DNA of 5,321 nucleotides from Betaproteobacteria bacterium. Lineage in GTDB: Bacteria; Pseudomonadota; Gammaproteobacteria; Burkholderiales; Burkholderiaceae_E. The translations under genes and the position numbers were made by a program. The notes under the pieces were generated by a model, which saw only the letters and a program-made list of their open reading frames with translations, searched no databases and was not told where the DNA came from. Below are positions 1-5,321 of the stretch, one piece after another. The DNA is taken from positions 1 to 5,321 of the forward strand of contig RFVZ01000173.1 in NCBI GenBank assembly GCA_009922405.1, given 5' to 3'. The stretch's first letter is position 1; each line of letters starts with the position of its first letter.

Positions 1-1394
1 TGGCCGGATATCCGCCAGAGGACCTGCTACTGCGTCCCGCATTCTATCGAAGCGGTGAGATGGCGTTTGATCGATTGCTCAGCGCGACTCAAGCATGGCC
101 CGATCTGGTGCTCGTTGTGGGCCAGGCGGTCGAGCGTGCTGGCTGCCGACACAATGCGGCAACTGTTGTCCGGGGCGGACAAGTCATCGCGGAGTATTTC
201 AAGCAGGAATTGCCAAACTACGACGTATTTGATGAGCAACGCTATTTCACGCCAGGAAGGCACTCGTGCGTGATCGAGGTCCGAGGGATTCAGGTTGGCA
301 TTCTGATCTGTGAGGATTTCTGGCGTGCAGAGGTCCCAGCCCGCGCCCGGGAAGAGGGCGCTGAACTGATCTTGGCGCTCAATGCCAGCCCCTACCACCT
401 GGACAAGCAGCCGCTGCGACTCGAGACGGCTCGGGCGAATGTCTGCAGCTTGGGATGCGCCCTGATCGCAGCAAACCTCGTGGGTGGGCAGGATGAACTG
501 GTGTTTGATGGTGGGTCCTTTGCCCTCGACGCTCAGGGCACGATACGGGCGCAGGCGCGGCAGTTCGCGACGGATTTGCTGTTGGTGGATGTGGTTGACG
601 CAGACGTTGCGAAGGGAGGCCGGGCCAGCGCGCTTAAGCTTTCCGGACGGATCGAGCCAGCGCTCCCGCTCGATGAACAGGTGTATTCGGCATTGGTGTT
701 GGGCGTTCGCGATTATCTCGGCAAGAACGGTTTCCCCGGCGCGTTGCTCGGGCTCTCGGGCGGGGTTGACTTTGAGGCGTTCCATGATTTACTGGCCAAT
801 GAACTGGTCGGGCGCAGCAGTACCGATACGACCGAGGAGAACCTGCAGGCCCGCATCCGAGGGACGCTTCTAATGGCGCTTTCGAACCGTCACGGATCGA
901 TCGTTCTGACGACTGGCAATAAGAGCGAAATGGCCACCGGTTATTGCACCCTTTATGGCGATATGGCGGGCGGTTTCGCTGTGATCAAAGACTTGCTGAA
1001 GACCACGGTGTGGCGCCTTTGCCGCTGGCGCAATGGCCACACGCCTGCAATGGTTGCGAATGCAATTGCCGGTGAAATAATTCCAAGCCGTATCATTGAC
1101 CGACCGCCTTCGGCCGAGCTCCGGCCAGAACAGACCGATCAGGATTCGTTACCGCCCTACGACTTGTTGGATGGCATTCTCGAGCTTTACATGGAGCAGG
1201 GTTTGCCAGCTGAAGACGTCGTAGCGGCTGGATTTCCACCCGAGGCCGTGAGTCTCGTTGTGCGTTTGATGAGGATCAATGAGTACAAACGTCGCCAGGC
1301 GCCGGTCGGTATCCGGGTGACCCACCGCGGGTTTGGACGTGATTGGCGCTATCCGATCACATCGCGATTTCGTGAGAGCATCCCGACTGCTTGA
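1..1394 (+). CDS. nadE: Glutamine-dependent NAD+ synthetase, 5'-truncated by the window and with an apparent internal in-frame deletion
   Basis: The intact enzyme makes NAD+ from deamido-NAD+ with ATP, using ammonia released from glutamine by an N-terminal nitrilase-like domain; it is cytoplasmic. The reading frame is open from the left edge, before the ATG at 60, and its first codons encode the family motif AGYPPEDLLLRP, so that ATG is internal. Visible glutaminase landmarks are the catalytic Lys (codon 201-203, in FKQELPNY) and the nucleophile Cys (309-311, in ILICEDFW); the catalytic Glu lies upstream of the window. NLVGGQDELVFDGGSF is also present. In the synthetase domain LLGLSGGVD (747-770) is followed directly by FEAFHDLLANE, where the family has roughly 50 more residues. 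Downstream motifs are normal: TTGNKSEMATGY, LYGDMAGGFAV, RPPSAELRP, DQDSLPPYD, NEYKRRQAP. Identity is secure. Activity is doubtful because the Ser of SGGxDS and the following ATP-site segment are missing. It precedes glnB by 16 bp. Confidence 0.9.
   Translation, partial: AGYPPEDLLLRPAFYRSGEMAFDRLLSATQAWPDLVLVVGQAVERAGCRHNAATVVRGGQVIAEYFKQELPNYDVFDEQRYFTPGRHSCVIEVRGIQVGILICEDFWRAEVPARAREEGAELILALNASPYHLDKQPLRLETARANVCSLGCALIAANLVGGQDELVFDGGSFALDAQGTIRAQARQFATDLLLVDVVDADVAKGGRASALKLSGRIEPALPLDEQVYSALVLGVRDYLGKNGFPGALLGLSGGVDFEAFHDLLANELVGRSSTDTTEENLQARIRGTLLMALSNRHGSIVLTTGNKSEMATGYCTLYGDMAGGFAVIKDLLKTTVWRLCRWRNGHTPAMVANAIAGEIIPSRIIDRPPSAELRPEQTDQDSLPPYDLLDGILELYMEQGLPAEDVVAAGFPPEAVSLVVRLMRINEYKRRQAPVGIRVTHRGFGRDWRYPITSRFRESIPTA
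768..773 (+). other. Junction of the apparent in-frame deletion in nadE
   Basis: The GAC codon (768-770) ends SGGVD, and the TTT codon (771-773) begins FEAFHDLL. In related enzymes these two points are separated by the P-loop Ser, a helix, a strand and the loop around a motif like MPSxYT..S..DA, ending near IEPAFEAF. The frame is kept and there is no stop codon. I see no insertion sequence or long repeat at the junction. The size of the loss is estimated from memory of the family, not from an alignment. Confidence 0.75.
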
Positions 1395-1396
1395 CC

Positions 1397-1402
1397 AAGG
1401 AG
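1397..1402 (+). promoter_or_regulatory. Ribosome binding site of glnB
   Basis: AAGGAG lies 8 bases before the ATG at 1411. It fixes the glnB start there rather than at the in-frame ATG at 1333, which lies inside nadE and would add 26 residues not found in PII proteins. The site begins 3 bases after the nadE stop, which suggests translation from a shared transcript. Confidence 0.85.
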
Positions 1403-1410
1403 AACTGACC

Positions 1411-1749
1411 ATGAAACGGATCACAGCGATTATCAAGCCGTTCAAACTCGACGAAGTTCGAGAGGCGCTGGGCGATGTGGGGGTTACCGGATTGACCGTC
1501 ACCGAAGTGAAGGGTTTTGGCCGCCAGCGGGGGCATACAGAGCTCTATCGGGGCGCCGAGTACGTGGTCGACTTTTTGCCTAAAGTGAAGATTGAGGTAG
1601 TGGTCTCCGACAGCGCGCTCGATGGCGCCATCGATGCCATCGTCAAGGCGGCCCGAACCGGGCGCATCGGCGACGGAAAGATTTTTGTGACTGCCGTCGA
1701 ACAGGTCATCCGGATCCGGACCGGGGAGACCAACGAGGACGCGATCTAG
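1411..1749 (+). CDS. glnB: Nitrogen regulatory protein PII (GlnB)
   Basis: This is a trimeric cytoplasmic signal protein that binds ATP or ADP and 2-oxoglutarate and controls nitrogen-related targets by contact; in proteobacteria it is uridylylated by GlnD. The product is 112 residues, the standard length. The start MKRITAIIKPFKLDEVREAL is typical. The T-loop carries the uridylylation signature YRGAEY (residues 46-51) with the target Tyr51, and the B-loop signature TGRIGDGKIFV (83-93) and C-terminal VIRIRTGE are intact. Asp54 followed by FLPKVKI favours GlnB over GlnK, which usually has Asn there, and no amtB gene is adjacent. The gene follows nadE by 16 bp, a linkage seen in other proteobacteria. 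In Azospirillum a PII protein is reported to control a glutamine-dependent NadE, so a functional link is plausible here. The stop lies 6 bp from the lysS stop, leaving no room for a separate terminator. Confidence 0.97.
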   Translation: MKRITAIIKPFKLDEVREALGDVGVTGLTVTEVKGFGRQRGHTELYRGAEYVVDFLPKVKIEVVVSDSALDGAIDAIVKAARTGRIGDGKIFVTAVEQVIRIRTGETNEDAI

Positions 1750-1755
1750 TTCGAT

Positions 1756-3333
1756 TTAGTTCACGTCGGTCTCGTGGCGTACGGCAATTTCGTTGCGTAG
1801 GGCGGGGAACAGAATCACGTCGCGGATGCTGGGCGCGTCGGTCAAAAGCATGACCAGTCGGTCGATTCCGATCCCGCAGCCCCCAGCAGGCGGCATCCCG
1901 TACTCGAGCGCGCGAACGTAATCGGCGTCGTAGTACATCGCCTCTTCGTCCCCTGCCTCTTTCGCCCGGGCCTGCGCCAGAAAGCGATCCGACTGATCTT
2001 CAGGATCATTCAATTCGGAAAAGCCATTCGCAATCTCGCGGCCGGCAATGAAAAGTTCAAACCGTTCGGTCACGCCCGGTGCATCGGCGGATTCTCGAGC
2101 CAGCGGGGATACTTCGACGGGATAGTCGATGATGTAGGTCGGGTCCCAGAGTTTCGCTTCAGCGGTTTCCTCAAACAATGCCAGTTGCAAGGCGCCAATA
2201 CCGGCGTTCTTGAGGTGCGGCGTTTTCGCGACGTTGACGGAGCGCTCACCGAGGGCGTGGACCAACCAGTCGCGATCATCAAAAGCTGCGTTGGCAAGGG
2301 ACGGCTCGTGGGTCCGGATTGCGTCAACAATTGTGAGGCGCTCGAACGGCTTGCCCAGATCGAGTGCCCGACCCTGGTATTGCAACGCGGTTGTTGAGCA
2401 CGCGTGGAGCGCAGCTGCTCGGAGGACCTGCTCGGTGAAATCCATCATCCAGCGATAGTCGGTGTAGGCGGCGTAGAACTCCATCATCGTGAACTCAGGG
2501 TTGTGTCGAACACTGACGCCTTCATTCCTGAAGTTACGATTGATTTCGAAGACCCGCTCGAAACCGCCGACTACGAGTCGCTTCAGGTAAAGCTCGGGGG
2601 CGATGCGCAGGAACATCGCCTGATCGAGTGCGTTGTGATGCGTCACAAAAGGCTTGGCCGAAGCGCCACCCGGGATGGGGTGCAACATCGGTGTCTCGAC
2701 TTCCAGAAACCGATGATCAGTCATGAACCGACGCAAGGCATCAAGCGTTCGAGAACGGGTAACGAAGGTCCGTCGGGTCGACTCGGTCACGATCAGATCG
2801 ACATAGCGCTGACGGTAGCGGATTTCGGTATCAGTCAGGCCGTGGAACTTGTCGGGCAGGGGGCGGATCGATTTGGTGACGAGTCGCAGAGCCTGACAAC
2901 GGAGCGACAGTTCGCCGCGCTGGGTTCTAAAGAGGACCCCTTCGGCATACACGATGTCGCCGAGGTCCCAGTGTTTGAAGGCCTCATGTTCTGCAGCGCC
3001 AACGCCGTCGTCATTCATCCATAACTGCAAGCGGCCGTCGTGGTTGGCATCCGCGCCGAGTTGGTGAGAGCCATCTTGCAAGGTGGCAAAACTGGCTTTG
3101 CCCTGGACCCGCTTCAGCACCATCCGACCAGCGATTTTGACTTGAACCGGCTCGGCCTCCAGGGCGTCGCGGGTATGGGTGGCAAAGCGGGTGTTGATCT
3201 CGGCGATTTGATGCGTCGGCCTCACGTCATTGGGAAATGCGTTGCCTTGTTCGCGAAGCGCGCTTAGTTTGGCGCGGCGTTCTGCCAATACATGGGACTC
3301 GCTGGGGATCGGCAGTTGGTCTTCGTCAGACAT
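1756..3333 (-). CDS. lysS: Lysine--tRNA ligase, class II
   Basis: This cytoplasmic enzyme charges tRNA(Lys) with lysine using ATP. The protein is 525 residues; E. coli LysS has 505. An N-terminal helix leads into the anticodon-binding OB fold (about residues 65-155, VKIAGRMVLKRVQGKASFATLQD), then PLPDKFHGL and the catalytic domain. Class II motif 1 lies around FLEVETPMLHPIPGGASAKPF (209-229), motif 2 around FRNEGVSVRHNPEFTMMEFY (268-287) and motif 3 in GIGIDRLVMLL (487-497). REIANGFSELND (432-443) is also typical. About 10 residues are inserted in the OB fold after LQD (see findings). The ATG at 3333 was chosen because GGAG stands 9 bases before it; the in-frame TTG at 3336 is a weaker alternative. 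In E. coli lysS follows prfB on one transcript; here an opposing cupin gene separates them, so lysS probably has its own promoter. Confidence 0.98.
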   Translation of the reverse strand: MSDEDQLPIPSESHVLAERRAKLSALREQGNAFPNDVRPTHQIAEINTRFATHTRDALEAEPVQVKIAGRMVLKRVQGKASFATLQDGSHQLGADANHDGRLQLWMNDDGVGAAEHEAFKHWDLGDIVYAEGVLFRTQRGELSLRCQALRLVTKSIRPLPDKFHGLTDTEIRYRQRYVDLIVTESTRRTFVTRSRTLDALRRFMTDHRFLEVETPMLHPIPGGASAKPFVTHHNALDQAMFLRIAPELYLKRLVVGGFERVFEINRNFRNEGVSVRHNPEFTMMEFYAAYTDYRWMMDFTEQVLRAAALHACSTTALQYQGRALDLGKPFERLTIVDAIRTHEPSLANAAFDDRDWLVHALGERSVNVAKTPHLKNAGIGALQLALFEETAEAKLWDPTYIIDYPVEVSPLARESADAPGVTERFELFIAGREIANGFSELNDPEDQSDRFLAQARAKEAGDEEAMYYDADYVRALEYGMPPAGGCGIGIDRLVMLLTDAPSIRDVILFPALRNEIAVRHETDVN

Positions 3334-3406
3334 CAATTCATTCTCCGGAGGGCGGTCAGCCCGGGCGATACAGTAAAATTTCGGCAGCCAACAAATGGAA
3401 CAATTG
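3334..3406. promoter_or_regulatory. Divergent intergenic region between lysS and the cupin gene, probable promoters
   Basis: Both flanking genes read outward from this 73-bp stretch, so promoters for both are expected here or just inside the genes. It includes a short AT-rich patch around 3371-3380. On the plus strand TAAAAT (3374-3379) is a possible -10 box but has no good -35 box. On the minus strand TTGTTG followed 16 bases later by TGTATC is a weak candidate for lysS. No clear operator is visible beyond the CTCCGGAG palindrome that contains the lysS ribosome binding site. The location follows from gene layout; the individual boxes are weak. Confidence 0.35.
3343..3346 (-). promoter_or_regulatory. 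Ribosome binding site of lysS
   Basis: On the minus strand GGAG lies 9 bases before the ATG at 3333. It is part of an 8-base palindrome CTCCGGAG (3343-3350). It supports the ATG start over the TTG one codon upstream. Confidence 0.65.
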
Positions 3407-3943
3407 ATGAATAAGCCGGTTGATTTTGGAGCCTTGCAAGGCGATTGCGTTCCTTACCAGAAGCCTCAGCCCTGGGGCATGACCCCTGACATGATTCAGC
3501 ATGATCTGATGGACGGTGACGAACGCTTGTGGGCGCCGATTTCGGAGGGCATCTGGTCGCGCCCAATTCACCTCAACGTCACGGGCGGCTTTTACGTTCA
3601 TTTGCTGCGCGTGCGTCGCTCGGGTCTCCTGCAGCGCCACCGGCACTCGGGCCAGGTCCATGCCTACGTGATTCGTGGAAAGTGGCTCTATCTGGAGCAT
3701 GAGTGGGTTGCGCGCGCCGGCAGCTACGTGTTTGAGCCGCCTGGCGAAACCCACACCCTGGTCGTACCCGATGACTGCACGGACATGGTGACGCTCTTTA
3801 CGGTGCATGGCGCGCTGATGTACGTCGACCCGCAGGGTAATTCCACGGGATATGACGACGTCTTTACTCGAATCGAGAAATATCGCGCGCATTTTGAGGC
3901 TGTTGGGCTCGGTGCCGACTATGTTCGCGAGTTTATGCGCTGA
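3407..3943 (+). CDS. Cupin protein of the 2,4'-dihydroxyacetophenone dioxygenase-like family
   Basis: This is a single-domain cupin of 178 residues with no signal peptide or membrane segment, so probably cytoplasmic. Cupin motif 1 is GLLQRHRHSGQVHAYVIRG (about residues 73-91), with His78 and His80. Motif 2 is GSYVFEPPGETH (105-116), with His116. The usual motif-1 Glu is absent, suggesting a three-His metal site. As I recall, 2,4'-dihydroxyacetophenone dioxygenase (about 177 residues, non-haem iron, C-C cleavage) uses His76, His78 and His114, which is the same spacing. The true substrate cannot be read from sequence, and no aromatic-degradation genes are nearby. The ATG at 3407 was chosen because GGAA stands 6 bases before it and nothing similar precedes the ATG at 3395, which would give 182 residues. 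The gene diverges from lysS and converges on prfB, with stops 2 bp apart. Confidence 0.85.
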   Translation: MNKPVDFGALQGDCVPYQKPQPWGMTPDMIQHDLMDGDERLWAPISEGIWSRPIHLNVTGGFYVHLLRVRRSGLLQRHRHSGQVHAYVIRGKWLYLEHEWVARAGSYVFEPPGETHTLVVPDDCTDMVTLFTVHGALMYVDPQGNSTGYDDVFTRIEKYRAHFEAVGLGADYVREFMR

Positions 3944-3945
3944 GA

Positions 3946-5050
3946 TCAGAGTCCCTGCTTGAGGCTCGCCTGGATAAAAGGATCTAGATCACCGTCGAGC
4001 ACTTTTTGGGTCGCGCTGACCTCGACGCCCGTTCGAAGATCTTTGATTCTGCTCTGATCCAGAACGTACGAACGGATTTGATGGCCCCACCCGACATCGG
4101 TTTTGGTGGCCTCTAACTCCTGCTGGGCCTCCATGCGCTTGCGCATTTCGAGTTCGTAGAGCTTGGCTCGCAACATGCCCCAGGCTTCATCCCGATTGCG
4201 GTGTTGGGAACGGTCGTTTTGGCATTGCACCACGATGCCGCTCGGCATGTGAGTCATCCGAACCGCAGAGTCGGTCTTGTTGATGTGCTGACCGCCAGCC
4301 CCAGAGGCGCGAAACGTATCGATTCGGACATCGGCCGGGTTGATATCGACTTCAAATGAATCGTCGATTTCGGGGTAGACATAGAGTGACGCGAATGAGG
4401 TGTGGCGTCCCCCGGATGAGTCAAACGGGCTCTTGCGGACCAAACGATGAACGCCAGTTTCAGTGCGCAGGTGGCCAAAGGCGTATTCACCTTCGACCTT
4501 TATTGTGGCGCTCTTAATCCCTGCGATATCGCCCTCGCTTTCTTCGAGCAACTCTGCTTTGAATCCCTTGCGCTCGCAGTACTTGAGGTACTGGCGCAGC
4601 AACATCGACGCCCAGTCCTGCGCCTCCGTGCCGCCTGCACCCGCCTGGATATCCACAAAGCAGTTGGCGGGGTCCGCGGGGTTGGAGAACATCCGCCGGA
4701 ATTCAAGGCCCTCAACACCCGCGCGGACTTGCTCGATATCTGTTTCAACCGCGATCAGGGTGTCGTCGTCGTCTTCTGCGGCGCCCATGTCGAAGAGTTC
4801 GTGCGCCTCGCCGACAGCCGTGTCGAGCTTTTGCAGACTTAGAACGACGTCCTCGAGGGACTTGCGTTCGCGACCGAGTTCTTGTGCTCGTTTGGGGTCA
4901 TTCCAGACTCCGGGATCTTCAAGCGACCGAACGACCTCCTCGAGACGCGACTTCTTTAGATCGAAGTCAAAGATACCCCCGAAGATCGAGGATCCGGCGA
5001 GCCAGATCGTCGATCGTGGTTTGCAAAAGGTTCAGGCGTTCGGCTTCCAT
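3946..5050 (-). CDS. prfB: Peptide chain release factor 2 (RF2), expressed by programmed +1 frameshift
   Basis: RF2 ends translation at UGA and UAA by triggering hydrolysis of peptidyl-tRNA on the ribosome. The gene begins with ATG at 5050 and reads 27 codons to an in-frame TGA (4967-4969); a +1 shift there continues to the stop at 3946, giving 367 residues against 365 in E. coli. The stop-codon recognition tripeptide SPF is at residues 207-209 (in LVRKSPFDSSGGRHTSF). The catalytic GGQ is at 252-254 (in RASGAGGQHINKTDSAVR). QCQNDRSQH, IRSYVLDQSRIKDLRTG and the end FIQASLKQGL are also typical. Residue 248, before SGAGGQ, is Ala; E. coli K-12 has the less active Thr at this place. Only a weak ribosome binding site (GGGA, 6 bases upstream) precedes the ATG. 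The gene lies 58 bp after recJ, as in E. coli. An ORF beginning at the ATG at 4788 would lack the first 87 residues and is not the real start. Confidence 0.97.
4966..4981 (-). promoter_or_regulatory. prfB programmed +1 frameshift site
   Basis: On the minus strand the sequence is CGGGGGTATCTTTGAC. It contains the slippery CTT codon, the in-frame TGA stop, a following C that makes a poor termination context, and a Shine-Dalgarno-like G run with a 3-base spacer before CTT. The E. coli site is AGGGGGTATCTTTGAC, so only the first base differs. When RF2 is scarce, termination at the UGA is slow, the ribosome slips from CUU to UUU, and full-length RF2 is made: a negative feedback loop. The downstream frame is unambiguously RF2, which confirms the shift. 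Confidence 0.95.
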
Positions 5051-5108
5051 GAGGGGTCCCGTGTGATCAGTGCGCGTGGTGCGTAACCCGCTATTCTACA
5101 AGCGGCCA

Positions 5109-5321
5109 TCATTCCGCCGACTCTGCATGGAGAATCTGTAACTCGATTTTGCTGCGGCCTTGCCAGGTGTTTCGAACCGGCTGCCAAATTGCATGCAGGC
5201 GGTCCGGGGCTGGCTCGGCTCGGCCAAACCAGATTGCATCGATGGATCCGCTGCGGGTGTTTCCGGAACTGGCATTGCGCAGGGTTAACTTCAGGTGACC
5301 CGTGCCGACAGCACGCTTTTG
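5109..5321 (-). CDS. recJ: Single-stranded-DNA exonuclease RecJ, C-terminal fragment
   Basis: RecJ degrades single-stranded DNA 5' to 3' in recombination and mismatch repair. Only the last 70 codons and the TGA stop (5109-5111) are inside the window; the catalytic DHH domains lie beyond the right edge. The fragment resembles the C-terminal OB-fold domain of RecJ: GHLKLTLRN, then GSIDAIWFGRAEP, then RNTWQGRSKIELQILH near the end, a pattern I recall from proteobacterial RecJ (HLK, AIWF, then a fragment with an aromatic residue before QGR or RGN). The position directly upstream of prfB on the same strand is the E. coli arrangement and strongly supports the call. The 58 bp before prfB hold no clear terminator or promoter, so the two genes may share a transcript. 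Confidence 0.87.
   Translation of the reverse strand, partial: QKRAVGTGHLKLTLRNASSGNTRSGSIDAIWFGRAEPAPDRLHAIWQPVRNTWQGRSKIELQILHAESAE

Noticed and set aside
27..785. A 252-codon open frame on the minus strand opposite nadE
   Set aside because: It lies wholly antisense to well-conserved nadE motifs, has no recognisable domain, and is explained by the codon bias of the plus-strand gene.
1333..1410. A 26-residue N-terminal extension of GlnB
   Set aside because: It overlaps the end of nadE, lacks a ribosome binding site, and PII proteins start at the MKRI position, which has AAGGAG at ideal spacing.
1621..1720. Perfect 12-base palindromes GATGGCGCCATC (1621-1632) and TCCGGATCCGGA (1709-1720)
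   Set aside because: Both lie inside conserved glnB codons. Neither is followed by a T run, so they are not terminators, and nothing indicates a binding site.
2404..3024. A 206-codon open frame on the plus strand opposite lysS
   Set aside because: The opposite strand encodes unmistakable LysRS motifs; the plus-strand translation shows no family features.
3356..3892. A 178-codon open frame on the minus strand opposite the cupin gene
   Set aside because: The plus-strand frame has both cupin motifs with correct spacing; the antisense product shows none and would overlap the gene almost entirely.
4967..4969. The in-frame TGA in prfB as a sign of a pseudogene or sequencing error
   Set aside because: It sits in the conserved RF2 frameshift context and the downstream frame is complete RF2, so it is regulatory.

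Overview
The window looks like chromosomal housekeeping sequence from a moderately GC-rich proteobacterium, most likely a gammaproteobacterium. The evidence is the recJ, prfB, lysS gene order on the minus strand, a GlnB-type PII protein, and protein motifs that align residue by residue with what I remember of the E. coli LysS, RF2 and GlnB sequences. I cannot name a genus. I see no insertion sequence, phage gene, CRISPR array, tRNA or rRNA.

Layout, left to right. Positions 1-1394 (+) hold the 3' part of a glutamine-dependent NAD+ synthetase gene (nadE); its start lies off the left edge. Positions 1411-1749 (+) hold glnB, 16 bp downstream and probably cotranscribed with nadE. Positions 1756-3333 (-) hold lysS, whose stop is 6 bp from that of glnB. 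A short divergent intergenic region follows, then 3407-3943 (+) encodes a small cupin protein resembling 2,4'-dihydroxyacetophenone dioxygenase. Positions 3946-5050 (-) hold prfB, read through a programmed +1 frameshift. Positions 5109-5321 (-) hold the C-terminal end of a protein recognisable as RecJ.

The genes form two functional groups. NadE and PII join NAD+ synthesis to nitrogen and carbon sensing. RecJ, RF2 and LysRS are repair and translation functions that are adjacent in E. coli and related bacteria. The cupin gene sits inside this second group in the opposite direction, so lysS probably needs its own promoter.

Three points deserve attention. First, nadE appears to lack about 50 codons, in frame, exactly at the ATP-binding SGGxDS motif, although the sequence on both sides is well conserved. 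This could be a real lesion or an assembly error. Second, prfB has the classic autoregulatory frameshift site with one changed base in its Shine-Dalgarno-like element. Third, the cupin gene interrupts the usual prfB-lysS order. I found no convincing new multi-gene system.
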